64,000 bases of DNA, taken from positions 1 to 64,000 of the forward strand of contig CAXTFM010000004.1 in NCBI GenBank assembly GCA_964243435.1. Direction: 5' to 3'. Position numbers and translations under genes: made by a program. Under the pieces are notes generated by a model. That model did no database searches and was not told where the DNA came from. It saw only the letters and a list, made by a program, of their open reading frames with translations. Source of the stretch: RH-AL1 sp964243435. GTDB taxonomy: Bacteria; Pseudomonadota; Alphaproteobacteria; Rhizobiales; Beijerinckiaceae. Below, piece by piece: positions 43,611 to 52,356 of this stretch (positions are counted from its first letter, which is position 1; each line of letters opens with the position of its first letter).

Positions 43611-45203
43611 CTAGATCGGCAGCGTTTGCGGGCGCTTGTAGCGGTACCACAGCGCGATCATCATGCGCGTCATGGTGACGGCGGTGACGATGGATGTGAG
43701 GATGCCAAGTCCCATGGACACGGCGAAGCCGCGTACCGGGCCGGCGCCGAGGAAGTAGAGAATGGCGGCGGCGACGAACATGGTGACGTTGGAATCGACG
43801 ATCGTCGAGAAGGCGCGCTTGAAGCCGGCGTCGAGCGATTGGATCACCGAGCGTCCGGCATGGTTCTCCTCGCGGATGCGCTCGTAGATCAGGACGTTTG
43901 AGTCGACCGCCATGCCGATGGTGAGCACGATGCCGGCGATGCCCGGCAGCGTCAGCGTGGCACCGAGAAGCACCAGCCCGGCGAAGATGAAGGAGATGTG
44001 CACGGCGAGCGCGAGGTTGGCGAAGATGCCGAAGGTGCCATAGGTCACCAACATGTAGGTGAAGACCAGCGCTGCGCCGACATAGGCGGCGAGCTTGCCG
44101 GCGTTGATCGAGTCCTGGCCGAGGCCGGGGCCGACCGTCTGCTCCTGGATGATGGTCAGCTTGGCCGGCAGGGCGCCCGCGCGCAGCAGGATGGCGAGGT
44201 CGTTGGCCTGCTCCACGGTGAAGTTGCCCGAAATCTGGCCGGAGCCGCCGGTGATCGGTTCGTTGATGCGCGGCGCCGAGATCACCTTGCTGTCGAGCAC
44301 GATGGCGAAGGGCTTGCCGACGTTCTCGGAAGTCACCTGCGCGAAGCGCTCGCCGCCGCGAATGTTGAAGCGGAAGTTGACGATCGGCTGACCGTTACGC
44401 TGGTCGAAGCCGGGCGACGCGTCGGTGAGGTCCTCGCCCTGGACGAGGATGCGCTTCAGCACGGGGATCTTGCTCGGTTCCGAGGTTTGGTCGAGCAGAT
44501 CGTACTCGGCCGGGTTGGCGCCGGGGTCGGCCACCATGCGGAATTCGAGCTTCGCGGTCTGGCCGAGGAGCTGCTTCAGCCGCTCCGGATCCTGGAGACC
44601 GGGCACCTCCACGGACACGCGGTCGTTGCCTTCGCGCTGGATGGAGGGCTCGGTGGTGCCGAGCGCGTCCACGCGTCGTCGGATCACCTCGATGGACTGG
44701 TCGACGGCGCGACGCACCTTGTCCGCCACACCGGCGTCGGTGACGGTGACGGTGAACGTCCCCACGGGATTGTCGGCGACGTCGAAGGCCGGTGCGCCCG
44801 TGGAGCCGAGGACGGAGGCCTGCGGGCTGGCCAGGGCCTGAAGCTTGGGCAGCACCTTGCCGCGATCGGCCGGGTCGGTGAGGCGGAACTGCACGCCGCG
44901 CGGCTGGAGGCCGATGCCGCCGGCGACGGGCACCTTCTCCTCGCGCAGGATGCGGCGGACATCGTCACGCAGGTTGGCCACCAGGGTCTTGTTGACGTCG
45001 GCCGCATCGACCTGGAGCAGCACGTGCGAGCCGCCCTGGAGGTCGAGGCCCAGCGTCAGCGTGCGCGGTCGCGCCCAGTCCGGCAGACTCCTGTCGAGCG
45101 CCTCGCGCGTCGTCGCCGGCAGCAGGCTCGGCACGACGATCAGCACGGCGAGCAGGATCGTCGCCACGATCGAAGCAATCTTCCAGCGCGCGAACCGCAG
45201 CAT
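43611..45203 (-). CDS. secD: Protein translocase subunit SecD
   Basis: A 530-aa partner of SecF. RTLTLGLDLQGGSHVLLQVD is the D1 motif. The periplasmic domain is in the middle, and GMAVDSNVLIYERIREE in the C-terminal membrane part carries the proton-conducting Asp. It lies between yajC and secF, the common order. Confidence 0.97.
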   Translation of the reverse strand: MLRFARWKIASIVATILLAVLIVVPSLLPATTREALDRSLPDWARPRTLTLGLDLQGGSHVLLQVDAADVNKTLVANLRDDVRRILREEKVPVAGGIGLQPRGVQFRLTDPADRGKVLPKLQALASPQASVLGSTGAPAFDVADNPVGTFTVTVTDAGVADKVRRAVDQSIEVIRRRVDALGTTEPSIQREGNDRVSVEVPGLQDPERLKQLLGQTAKLEFRMVADPGANPAEYDLLDQTSEPSKIPVLKRILVQGEDLTDASPGFDQRNGQPIVNFRFNIRGGERFAQVTSENVGKPFAIVLDSKVISAPRINEPITGGSGQISGNFTVEQANDLAILLRAGALPAKLTIIQEQTVGPGLGQDSINAGKLAAYVGAALVFTYMLVTYGTFGIFANLALAVHISFIFAGLVLLGATLTLPGIAGIVLTIGMAVDSNVLIYERIREENHAGRSVIQSLDAGFKRAFSTIVDSNVTMFVAAAILYFLGAGPVRGFAVSMGLGILTSIVTAVTMTRMMIALWYRYKRPQTLPI

Positions 45204-45285
45204 CCTCTTGACCTTTTCCCGCGGATGGCGTCCCGCGTGCCCCGTGCCAGCCTAAACCGTCCGGCCCGGCCGCGCGACCCGTCCG

Positions 45286-45669
45286 TCAGCCGGCGTCCTT
45301 CACCGGCTCGCCCTTGACCGGCTCACCCTTCGCGCGCACGTCGCTGACCATCGGCCGTGCCACGCGGACCCTGACGTTGGGTGCGATCTCGACCTCGAGC
45401 TCGCCGGCATCGACCGCCTTGGTGACCCTGCCGATCAGGCCGCCGGTGGTGGTGATGGTGTCGCCACGCCGGATGTTTTTGATGAGGTCGGCCTGATCCT
45501 TGGCCCGCTTCTGCTGCGGGCGCAACACCATGAAATACATGATGAGCAGGATGGGGCCGAACAGCGTCAGGTATTGGAGGATGGTGTCGTAGCCGCCCAA
45601 CGCCGCGCCTGCGGTCTGGGCGAAGGCAGGCGTCGTGAAAATGGCCGTGCTCCCAAAGGTGACGGTCAC
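45286..45669 (-). CDS. yajC: Preprotein translocase subunit YajC
   Basis: A 127-aa protein with one membrane helix (about 32-52, LFGPILLIMYFMVLRPQQKR) and a cytoplasmic domain with IRRGDTITTTGGLIGRVTK. The start is GTG at 45669 (MTVTFGSTAIF). It is the first gene of the yajC-secD-secF unit and is divergent from the DUF815 ATPase gene. Confidence 0.93.
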   Translation of the reverse strand: MTVTFGSTAIFTTPAFAQTAGAALGGYDTILQYLTLFGPILLIMYFMVLRPQQKRAKDQADLIKNIRRGDTITTTGGLIGRVTKAVDAGELEVEIAPNVRVRVARPMVSDVRAKGEPVKGEPVKDAG

Positions 45670-45826
45670 GCGTCGTCGGTGGCGGGACGGGGCCTTATAG
45701 CCGCGGCAAGTGTGAAAGCAATGGCGGGGACGCCGCATCGGCCCTCGCGCCCGTGCGCGCCGCAGGACCGGGCGCCCCCCGCCCGCCGGGGCTTCAAGCC
45801 GTCCGACGATCGTCGTAGAAGACGCC

Positions 45827-46750
45827 ATGACACACGCAACCGACACGCCCGCCCCCGACGATCTTGCCGGTGCCACCGTGGCCGCTGCGCTCCGGCGCAT
45901 CGCGGAGGCGCTGGAAGCGCTGGCGCCGCAGCCGACCGCAACGCCGGACTTCGCGGCGGCCGACGCCTTCGTTTGGCAGGCGGAGGCCGGCCGACTGCAA
46001 CCGGTGCCGCGCGTCAGCCGCGTGCCGATCGCCCTGCTGCACGGCATCGACCGCGTCCGGGACATCCTCGTCGACAACACCTGGCGCTTCGCCCGTGGGT
46101 TCGCCGCCAACAACGTCCTGCTCTGGGGCGCGCGCGGCATGGGCAAGTCGTCGCTCGTCAAGGCGGCGCACGCCCAGGTGAACGCGGACGTGGACGCCGA
46201 CACGGGTGCGGGGGCAACGACCGCGGCTCCTTTGAAGCTCGTCGAGATCCACCGCGAGGACATCGACAGCCTGCCGCGCCTGATGACGGCCATGCGCGCC
46301 GCCCCCTTCCGCTTTCTCATCTTCTGCGACGACCTGTCGTTCGACTTCGACGACACCAGCTACAAGTCGCTGAAGGCGGTGCTGGAAGGAGGGCTGGAAG
46401 GCCGGCCCGACAACGTGCTGTTCTATGCCACCTCGAACCGCCGCCACCTGATGCCGCGCGAGATGCTTGACAACGAGCGGGCCACGGCGATCAACCCGGG
46501 TGAGGCGGTCGAGGAAAAGGTGTCGCTGTCCGACCGCTTCGGCCTTTGGCTCGGCTTCCACAAGTGCTCGCAGGACGAGTACCTCGCCATGGTGTTTGGC
46601 TACGCCGACCATTTCGGGCTTGCCACCGACCGGGCGCAGATGCGGGCCGATGCGCTGGAATGGGCGGCGACGCGGGCCAACCGCTCGGGACGAACGGCAT
46701 GGCAGTTCGCCCAGGACCTCGCCGGACGCGAAGGCAAGTCGGTCGGCTGA
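45827..46750 (+). CDS. DUF815 AAA ATPase
   Basis: A 307-aa P-loop ATPase of the DUF815 family. Walker A is WGARGMGKSSLVK at about residue 103; Walker B-like FLIFCDDLSFDFDD lies near 165; YATSNRRHLMPREM is the sensor. These proteins are typically encoded divergent from yajC in Alphaproteobacteria. The cellular role is not established. It ends 10 bp from the convergent small gene. Confidence 0.92.
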   Translation: MTHATDTPAPDDLAGATVAAALRRIAEALEALAPQPTATPDFAAADAFVWQAEAGRLQPVPRVSRVPIALLHGIDRVRDILVDNTWRFARGFAANNVLLWGARGMGKSSLVKAAHAQVNADVDADTGAGATTAAPLKLVEIHREDIDSLPRLMTAMRAAPFRFLIFCDDLSFDFDDTSYKSLKAVLEGGLEGRPDNVLFYATSNRRHLMPREMLDNERATAINPGEAVEEKVSLSDRFGLWLGFHKCSQDEYLAMVFGYADHFGLATDRAQMRADALEWAATRANRSGRTAWQFAQDLAGREGKSVG

Positions 46751-46760
46751 ACGCCGCGCT

Positions 46761-47018
46761 TCACGCCCTCGGCGTCGCGCCGAAGCGGCTGGCCTGCTTC
46801 GGCAGGGTGATCCCCCAGAGGAAGAAGCCCCGCGTTTTGAGTGCGGCCTCGATGTCGGCGCGCGGCGCCTTGATCCAGGGGTCGGCGGCATCGAGGTCGA
46901 GCTGCCCGATCGCCTGCCAGGGCGCCCCGTCGTCGGGCAGGTTCGTGCCCGCCGCGTCCGTCGACAAGGCGATCCTGTGATCGGCGCGCGCCGCCGGCTT
47001 GAACCTGTAGACCATCAT
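46761..47018 (-). CDS. Small conserved hypothetical protein
   Basis: An 85-aa soluble protein, MMVYRFKPAARADHRIALS at the start, then PDDGAPWQAIGQLDLD and a C-terminal FLWGITLPKQASRFG. The pattern resembles short rhizobial hypothetical proteins that begin with YRFKP and contain a PW..I turn. GGAGG lies 8 bp before the ATG. Function unknown. Confidence 0.7.
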   Translation of the reverse strand: MMVYRFKPAARADHRIALSTDAAGTNLPDDGAPWQAIGQLDLDAADPWIKAPRADIEAALKTRGFFLWGITLPKQASRFGATPRA

Positions 47019-47073
47019 GAGCGTGCCCTCCGTCGACGGGCATGCACGCGGTGTACCGCCGCCGAATGCCTCC

Positions 47074-48120
47074 TCACGCCGCCGCGGCGACCACCTCACC
47101 GGACGCGGGCTCGCGGATGCAGCGCAGGGCCGTCCGCAGCACGTCGAGGGTGGCACCGGGTTTGACGGCCTCCGTCGACAGGTGGCGTCGCCACGCCCTT
47201 GCCCCCGGCCAGCCGTTGAACAGGCCGAGGAGGTGGCGCGTCATGGCGTGCAGGGGGACTCCCTCGGCGAGGCGGGCGGCGACATAGGGCATGTAGGCCT
47301 CGACGGCTTCCGCGCGGGTGATCTCACCCGAGGCGTCGCCAAGCCGCCGGTCGACCTCGAGCAGCAGCGCCGGATCGCGATAAGCGGCGCGCCCGACCAT
47401 CACGCCGTCGACGTGCGGCAGCGCCGCCTCGATCGCCGGCCATCCCGTCAGCCCACCGTTCAGCACCACCGGCACCGTTGGCCGGCGCCGCTTCAGCGCG
47501 AACACGGCGGGGTAGTCGAGCGGCGGTACGTCGCGGTTCTCGCGCGGGGACAGGCCTTGCAGCCAGGCCTTCCGCGCGTGGATGACGAGCGCGGCGGCGC
47601 CGGCGCCGACAACCGCATCAGCCAGGGCGTCCAGCGCCTCGGGCGGCTGCTCATCGACGCCGAGCCGGCACTTCACCGTGATCGGCAGCGCCGTCGCCGC
47701 CACCATTGCCGCCACGCACGCGCCGACGAGGGTGGGCCGACGCATCAGGCAGGCGCCGAAGGCCCCGTTCTGCACGCGGTCCGATGGGCAGCCGACGTTG
47801 AGGTTGATCTCGTCGAAGCCGCGTTCGGCGCACAGCCGTGCGACGGTGGCGAGGTCGCGGGGGTCGCTGCCGCCGAGCTGCACCGCGAGCGGGTGCTCCG
47901 CGGTGTGAAAAGCGAGCAGCCGGTCGCGGTCGCCTTGTAGCACGGCGGCGGTCGTCACCATTTCCGTGTACAGCCGGGCACGGCGCGACAGGATGCGGTG
48001 GAAGGCCCGACAGTGACGGTCGGTCCACTCCATCATGGGCGCAACCGAAAACGCCCACTGCGCGACGCCGGGTGAGCACGCCGCGTTCGTCTGTATGTCT
48101 ATCCGCGTGACGCTGTTCAA
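47074..48120 (-). CDS. dusA: tRNA-dihydrouridine(20/20a) synthase DusA
   Basis: A 348-aa FMN enzyme that reduces U20/U20a in tRNA. VAPMMEWTDRHCRAFHRIL is the DusA start region, INLNVGCPSDRVQNGAFGACL the signature with the catalytic Cys, and VIHARKAWLQGLSPREN the tRNA/FMN region. Between the conserved core and the upstream stop there is no ATG close by. TTG at 48120 fits the expected length; ATG codons at 48216 and 48261 would add unconserved residues. Confidence 0.92.
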   Translation of the reverse strand: MNSVTRIDIQTNAACSPGVAQWAFSVAPMMEWTDRHCRAFHRILSRRARLYTEMVTTAAVLQGDRDRLLAFHTAEHPLAVQLGGSDPRDLATVARLCAERGFDEINLNVGCPSDRVQNGAFGACLMRRPTLVGACVAAMVAATALPITVKCRLGVDEQPPEALDALADAVVGAGAAALVIHARKAWLQGLSPRENRDVPPLDYPAVFALKRRRPTVPVVLNGGLTGWPAIEAALPHVDGVMVGRAAYRDPALLLEVDRRLGDASGEITRAEAVEAYMPYVAARLAEGVPLHAMTRHLLGLFNGWPGARAWRRHLSTEAVKPGATLDVLRTALRCIREPASGEVVAAAA

Positions 48121-48632
48121 GGCCGCCGTTTCCTGCCCGTCGTTGCCATGCTGCTGCAACGTGGGAGCAACTCGCCGCTGTCGTGTAGCACGGGAACGAG
48201 CGTCGCCCGCAAACATCGGCAGCCAAGGCGACGGATGCGAGCGCAAGATCAAGAGCGCCAAGGCAGAAACTCAAAACGATCCAGGCCCGCTTATTTCATT
48301 GGTGCCGTGCAGCATCATCGACGGTGTCGTCGTCATCGCGCAGGCGCTTCAGTCGCGCCGAAAACGGTCGGCAACAACGTCTGCACGTCTCCGCCGACGC
48401 CGCGCGGCCCGCCTGTGACGACCCGCTTGGTCAACGAGCCATGCGCGACGCCTTGACCGTGCCGACGCCGATCGAGTTCGGACGATGCGATCGCCGTCGG
48501 GCATCGACGTGTTTGCCAAAGCGTGGAGTGGCTGAGCGCCTCAGCGACCGATACGGTCCAGCGGAGCCGGCCAACCTGCGGCTCATGCCGCGACCACCGA
48601 CCTGCCGAGTCGCGTCCCGTTCTGTCCGGACG
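48121..48632. other. Intergenic stretch upstream of dusA
   Basis: About 510 bp with no supportable gene. It may contain the dusA promoter (or the dusA N-terminal extension up to 48261). Short frames here lack ribosome binding sites and conserved-looking sequence. No transposase remnant, tRNA or strong terminator was seen. Confidence 0.5.
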
Positions 48633-48827
48633 TTACTTTAGATGATCCGGCTTGTTCCCGCCGCGTACCGCCGTGTGAGCAGACGATCCATCCTCGACCA
48701 AGGCATTCATGGCAGCGTCCTTGTTGCGCGGACTTTTCAGACTTCGGAGGTATCCGAGGCCGACGACAACGATGACAATGCCCAGCGTGAATATAGCGAG
48801 CGCGCCGACAAGCGATCCAGATTGCAT
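48633..48827 (-). CDS. Small single-pass membrane protein
   Basis: A 64-aa protein. After MQSGS, residues 5-28 (LVGALAIFTLGIVIVVVGL and onward) form one long hydrophobic helix; the remaining 35 residues are charged and probably cytoplasmic, starting RSLKSPRNKD. GAGGAAG lies 8-9 bp before the ATG, which supports translation. A TTGACA stands on the minus strand at 48922-48927, but no good -10 follows. No family recognised. Confidence 0.6.
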   Translation of the reverse strand: MQSGSLVGALAIFTLGIVIVVVGLGYLRSLKSPRNKDAAMNALVEDGSSAHTAVRGGNKPDHLK

Positions 48828-49453
48828 AATATTGGCTTCCTCAATGGAGAGGAACCATGAGAACTGCCGATGGCTGCAACAAAGATGCTGTGACGTTCGG
48901 ACCCAGGCATGCCTTATCTTTTGTCAACTATGCGTCGAGCCCCTCGCCAACCTCCGGGATCATCGCGGTCCGCTAGCGTTGGGTCATGTGAACGCGCGAT
49001 GCCGACGCGATCGAGCGCGCAGCGGCTTCGGGTGAACACGACGGCGAAGAAGCCGCACGAAGAGCTTGGATGGTGCTGGGTGAACGAGACGGTCCGCGTC
49101 ATGCTGCTTGTGGCCAAGTTCGACGCCGTCATCGGCATCGCGGTGGAGGACCAGCGATGCTTCGCCCTGCGGGAGCGAGCGGGATGATCCCTTTACGTCG
49201 TGGAGGCGACCGATGCCGTGCTCGCGTCCTTCCCGAACGGGATGATGCGAAGCTGGCGGAAAAGGAAATTCGCGATGAGGCCGACGCGGCCCACGACGCG
49301 CTCGACGTCGCCGAAGGACCGTCGATGCGCATCGTCGCCGACACGCCGCAGCGATGGCAGCGGTCGGCGCACGTTGTGGATAACTCGTCTCGCTTTTCCC
49401 GACGCGACTCCGTTTTGTTCTTATTACGTTCTAATTTGCCGGTGGAGGCAAGC
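48828..49453. other. Intergenic stretch between two small genes
   Basis: About 625 bp without a supportable gene. It holds the 5' regions of the divergent small genes at 48827 and 49454. A 52-codon frame at 49032-49187 (VNETVRVMLLVAKFD) has no ribosome binding site. Base use is less GC-biased than in flanking genes, and broken reading frames suggest decay. Confidence 0.5.
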
Positions 49454-49705
49454 ATGGACGGGAAATACCTCGGGGTGTTCAAGGACGCGCGCGGTGGCGA
49501 GGCCGTCATCAACCCGGACCACGTCACGCGCCTGACTGCGTCGACGGCCGGAAAGGTCACCGTCCACCTCAGCACGGGCGAACTGGTCCAAGTACCGGGC
49601 GGCCTGGAAGATGTGGCGCAGAAGCTTTGCTGGGCGTTGCACGACAATGAGGGCGTCACGGACGCGCCTGCGGACACCTTCCTCGCCGAGCACGGCATGG
49701 CATAG
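49454..49705 (+). CDS. Small hypothetical protein
   Basis: An 83-aa soluble protein starting MDGKYLGVFKDARGGEAVI, then VTVHLSTGELVQVPGGLED and a helical C-terminus DVAQKLCWALHDNE. Alternating strands suggest a compact beta fold such as a small sensor or adaptor. GGTGGAGG ends 5 bp before the ATG. The frame extends upstream without further conserved sequence, so this start is preferred. No family recognised. Confidence 0.55.
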   Translation: MDGKYLGVFKDARGGEAVINPDHVTRLTASTAGKVTVHLSTGELVQVPGGLEDVAQKLCWALHDNEGVTDAPADTFLAEHGMA

Positions 49706-50377
49706 CTGCCTTCCGGAACGGCGCGATGGGCCATCCTCCCGCGCCGCCGCGACCTCCACGCTGGAAAGGCGACCTGGAAGTGTGACGGTTGTGGTAGCTG
49801 CGACGGCTGCCACTCCGGCATGACACCCCGCTCGGCATGCCGATCAGGCGAGAACTGCGCGGTGCGCGTATGCCGCCGTGCAACCTTTGGCACGTTTTGC
49901 AGTGAAGGAAAGCGAACTACGGTTCCGCCGGCTTGGAAGAGCGCCGTAATGTTCCGTTGCGCGCAGTGATCGGGAACCGCCGCTTCTGGCCGTACTCGCG
50001 GGGTCGAGCGGTCCAGGCACCAAATTGGTTCGCGTCGACCTACCGTTGAAGGCGCGCCGGCGCCGCCTGGCTGGACAACATAGTCCTAGCCCGGACCCAC
50101 GTCGCTCTCTGCCCGATCTTCTTGTTCCAACGAGGCGCGTGCTTGCGCATGAATGGGCCGTTTGAGCCGACCGCTGCGGTCGACGCCACGGCGACCGGCC
50201 GACCGGGTCCGCGAGGCCGCTCGGGTCACGACGAGCTAGACGCAACGACGCATGACTTGCCCGATCCAATATGAGTCATGCCGGCGATCCTCGCTCAGCC
50301 GGACCCATCCCTCATGCGCACGACGGAGGAGCGGATGTCGGCGCATCCAGGTCCCGTCCGGGTTGGCGAACCGCCGG
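49706..50377. other. Gene-poor stretch before coxG-like gene
   Basis: About 670 bp where neither strand has a convincing gene. The longest frame (minus, 49844-50269, 141 codons) is arginine/serine-rich with no domain and no ribosome binding site. No repeats flank it, so I cannot call it a mobile-element remnant. Confidence 0.45.
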
Positions 50378-50842
50378 TCACGCCGGCGCGAAGCGCGTTC
50401 CGCGCCGGCTCACCCGTGCGCCGAGCCGGGCGGCGAAGGTGGCGGCCAGGGCGCGCGCCGCGCCCGCGAGCACGCCCGGGCCGAGCAGTGCGAGGACGCC
50501 CTGCACGGTCGCCTCGACGCGGTAGCACAGGCGGCACCCGCCGGCCTCATCCAGAAGAACGATGCTGGCCGCACCCGAGGCCGTGCCCGCGCGTCCCCCG
50601 CTTCCGAAGCCGACCAGGCGGTAGCTGCTCGGCGGTTCGCTCGTCTCGATCCGCAACGTACCGTGAAAGGCAAGGCCGAGGGAGGTGACGCCGAGCGCGA
50701 GGGCGAAGTCGCGATCGGACGATTGAAGCAGGGAGCGGCATCCGGGAAGGCAGGATGCGAGCAACTCGACATCGTGCAGCGCGGCCCAGACACGGTCCCG
50801 GCTGGCGCGGATGAACAATCCGCCCTCCATCCTGATGCTCAT
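50378..50842 (-). CDS. CoxG/SRPBCC-family protein (orphan)
   Basis: A 154-aa protein of the carbon-monoxide-dehydrogenase subunit G type. RMEGGLFIRASRDRVWAALHD is the typical start, then LLASCLPGCRSL and a C-terminal LGARVSRRG. CoxG is a lipid/quinone-binding helix-grip protein that helps anchor or mature CO dehydrogenase-like molybdoenzymes. No CoxMSL genes are nearby. ATG 50842 is preferred; ATG 50830 or GTG 50887 are possible. Confidence 0.8.
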   Translation of the reverse strand: MSIRMEGGLFIRASRDRVWAALHDVELLASCLPGCRSLLQSSDRDFALALGVTSLGLAFHGTLRIETSEPPSSYRLVGFGSGGRAGTASGAASIVLLDEAGGCRLCYRVEATVQGVLALLGPGVLAGAARALAATFAARLGARVSRRGTRFAPA

Positions 50843-51122
50843 GCCGCACGCGACCCGACGATCGTCACCATCGGAGGGTAAGGACACATCCGCGCAGGGT
50901 CGTAAACAACGAATGATGGAACGGTCTCGCCACGTCGCGAAAATGCGCTACAAGGCCCACCGATGGCGCCGCATCACGTCCGCAGGTCATCGAGGAGGCT
51001 TGCCGCATCATGACGACGCGTCGGCATCCCCCGCCCGCGCCGAGCGCTCGCGCTCCACTTCGCAGGCGACGCGGTTGAGACGGCACGGCGCTGTCTCGAC
51101 ACGCTGGACGGTCCGGTACGAC

Positions 51123-52232
51123 GTGAAACGGGCCGTCCTCGTTTTGATCCTCGGCTGCCTTGCCACCGCCTCCGCAGCCGCTGCGGATCTGCGCATCGGG
51201 GTCGCTGCGCCGCTGACAGGTCCGGATGCCGTGTTCGGCATGCAGATCAGGCGCGGCGTCGAGCAGTCGGTGATGGATGCCAACGCGGCAGGCGGGTTCA
51301 ACGGCGAGCAGGCGCGGGTCGACGCGCGCGACGACGGCAACGAGCCGAAGAAGGCGGGCGACGTCGCCAGATCCTTCGTTCAGGCCGGTGTGCCGATCGT
51401 CGTCGGCCACCTGTCCTCCGCCGCGAGCGTGCCTGCGGCGGCGATCTACGGCGAGGCCGGCACGCTGGAGATCGCGCCGATGGCCTTGGCGCCGTCGCTG
51501 ACCGAACGTGGCCTCCCGACGGTGTTCCGCATGTGCGGTCGCGACGACGAACAGGCCGGGGTTGCCGCGCGCTACCTCCTGTCGCGGCATGTCGGGCGCG
51601 TGGCCGTCGTGCATGACCGCACGAGCGCGGGCAAGGCGCTCGCCGACGGGGTGCGCGAGGCGCTCGCCCGGGCCGGCACGCGCGAGGTCTTCTACGGCAG
51701 CGCCGGTCGCGGCGGCGATGCCGGCCTCGTCGAGCGTATCAAGGCCTCCGCCGCCCAGGTCGTGTTCTTCGGGGGCGGCACGTCCGATGCAGGCCTGCTG
51801 GCCCGCCAGTTACGCGACGCCAACGCCCGCGCGTCGCTGATGGGTGGGACGGCGCTCGCCTCGGAGGACTATCCCTCGCAGGCCGGCGCGGCCGCGGATG
51901 GAACCCTGCTCGTTTTTCCCGAGGACGCAAAGGCGCGTCCGACCGCCGCCGCTCTGCTGCGGCGTCTGCGCGGTGTAGGATTCGAGCCGGACGCGTCGTT
52001 CTTTTACGGCTACGCCGCCGTTGAAGTCGTCCAGCAGGCGGCCCGTGCGGCGCGCTCGCTCGAACCCGCCGCCCTTGCGGCGGCGATGCACGGAGGTCGA
52101 GTGTTCAAGACCGTACTCGGCGACATCGCCTTCGACGCCAAGGGAGATTTGACCGCTACGGACGGCACGATCCAGCTTTGGCATCGCGGCGCCTACGGCC
52201 GAATGACCCTGGACCGGCAGGCGAAGACGTGA
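51123..52232 (+). CDS. Branched-chain-amino-acid-type ABC substrate-binding protein (orphan)
   Basis: A 369-aa periplasmic binding protein, LivJ-like. A signal peptide (VLVLILGCLATASAAAA) precedes DLRIGVAAPLTGPDAVFGMQ, the usual start of the mature type I fold, with GFNGEQARVDARDDGNEP and PIVVGHLSSAASVPAAAIY following. Start GTG 51123. No LivHMGF permease or ATPase genes accompany it, so it may serve a distant transporter or act as a sensor. It is divergent from the CoxG-like gene. Confidence 0.85.
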   Translation: MKRAVLVLILGCLATASAAAADLRIGVAAPLTGPDAVFGMQIRRGVEQSVMDANAAGGFNGEQARVDARDDGNEPKKAGDVARSFVQAGVPIVVGHLSSAASVPAAAIYGEAGTLEIAPMALAPSLTERGLPTVFRMCGRDDEQAGVAARYLLSRHVGRVAVVHDRTSAGKALADGVREALARAGTREVFYGSAGRGGDAGLVERIKASAAQVVFFGGGTSDAGLLARQLRDANARASLMGGTALASEDYPSQAGAAADGTLLVFPEDAKARPTAAALLRRLRGVGFEPDASFFYGYAAVEVVQQAARAARSLEPAALAAAMHGGRVFKTVLGDIAFDAKGDLTATDGTIQLWHRGAYGRMTLDRQAKT

Positions 52233-52356
52233 TCGCCAGATCGGCGACGCGGTTCGTGGGCGAAACGGTTCCTTGTCGTTTCAATGCGAGAGGAATCGGT
52301 ATGCGATCCTTGGCCATTCCGCCCGATCTGGCCGCCGCGCGCGCGTCCCGCGCGGC

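Noticed and set aside
49032..49187. 52-codon plus-strand frame with a hydrophobic middle
   Set aside because: No ribosome binding site and no conserved-looking sequence; included in the gene-poor stretch.
49844..50269. 141-codon minus-strand frame
   Set aside because: Arg/Ser-rich, no domain, no ribosome binding site.
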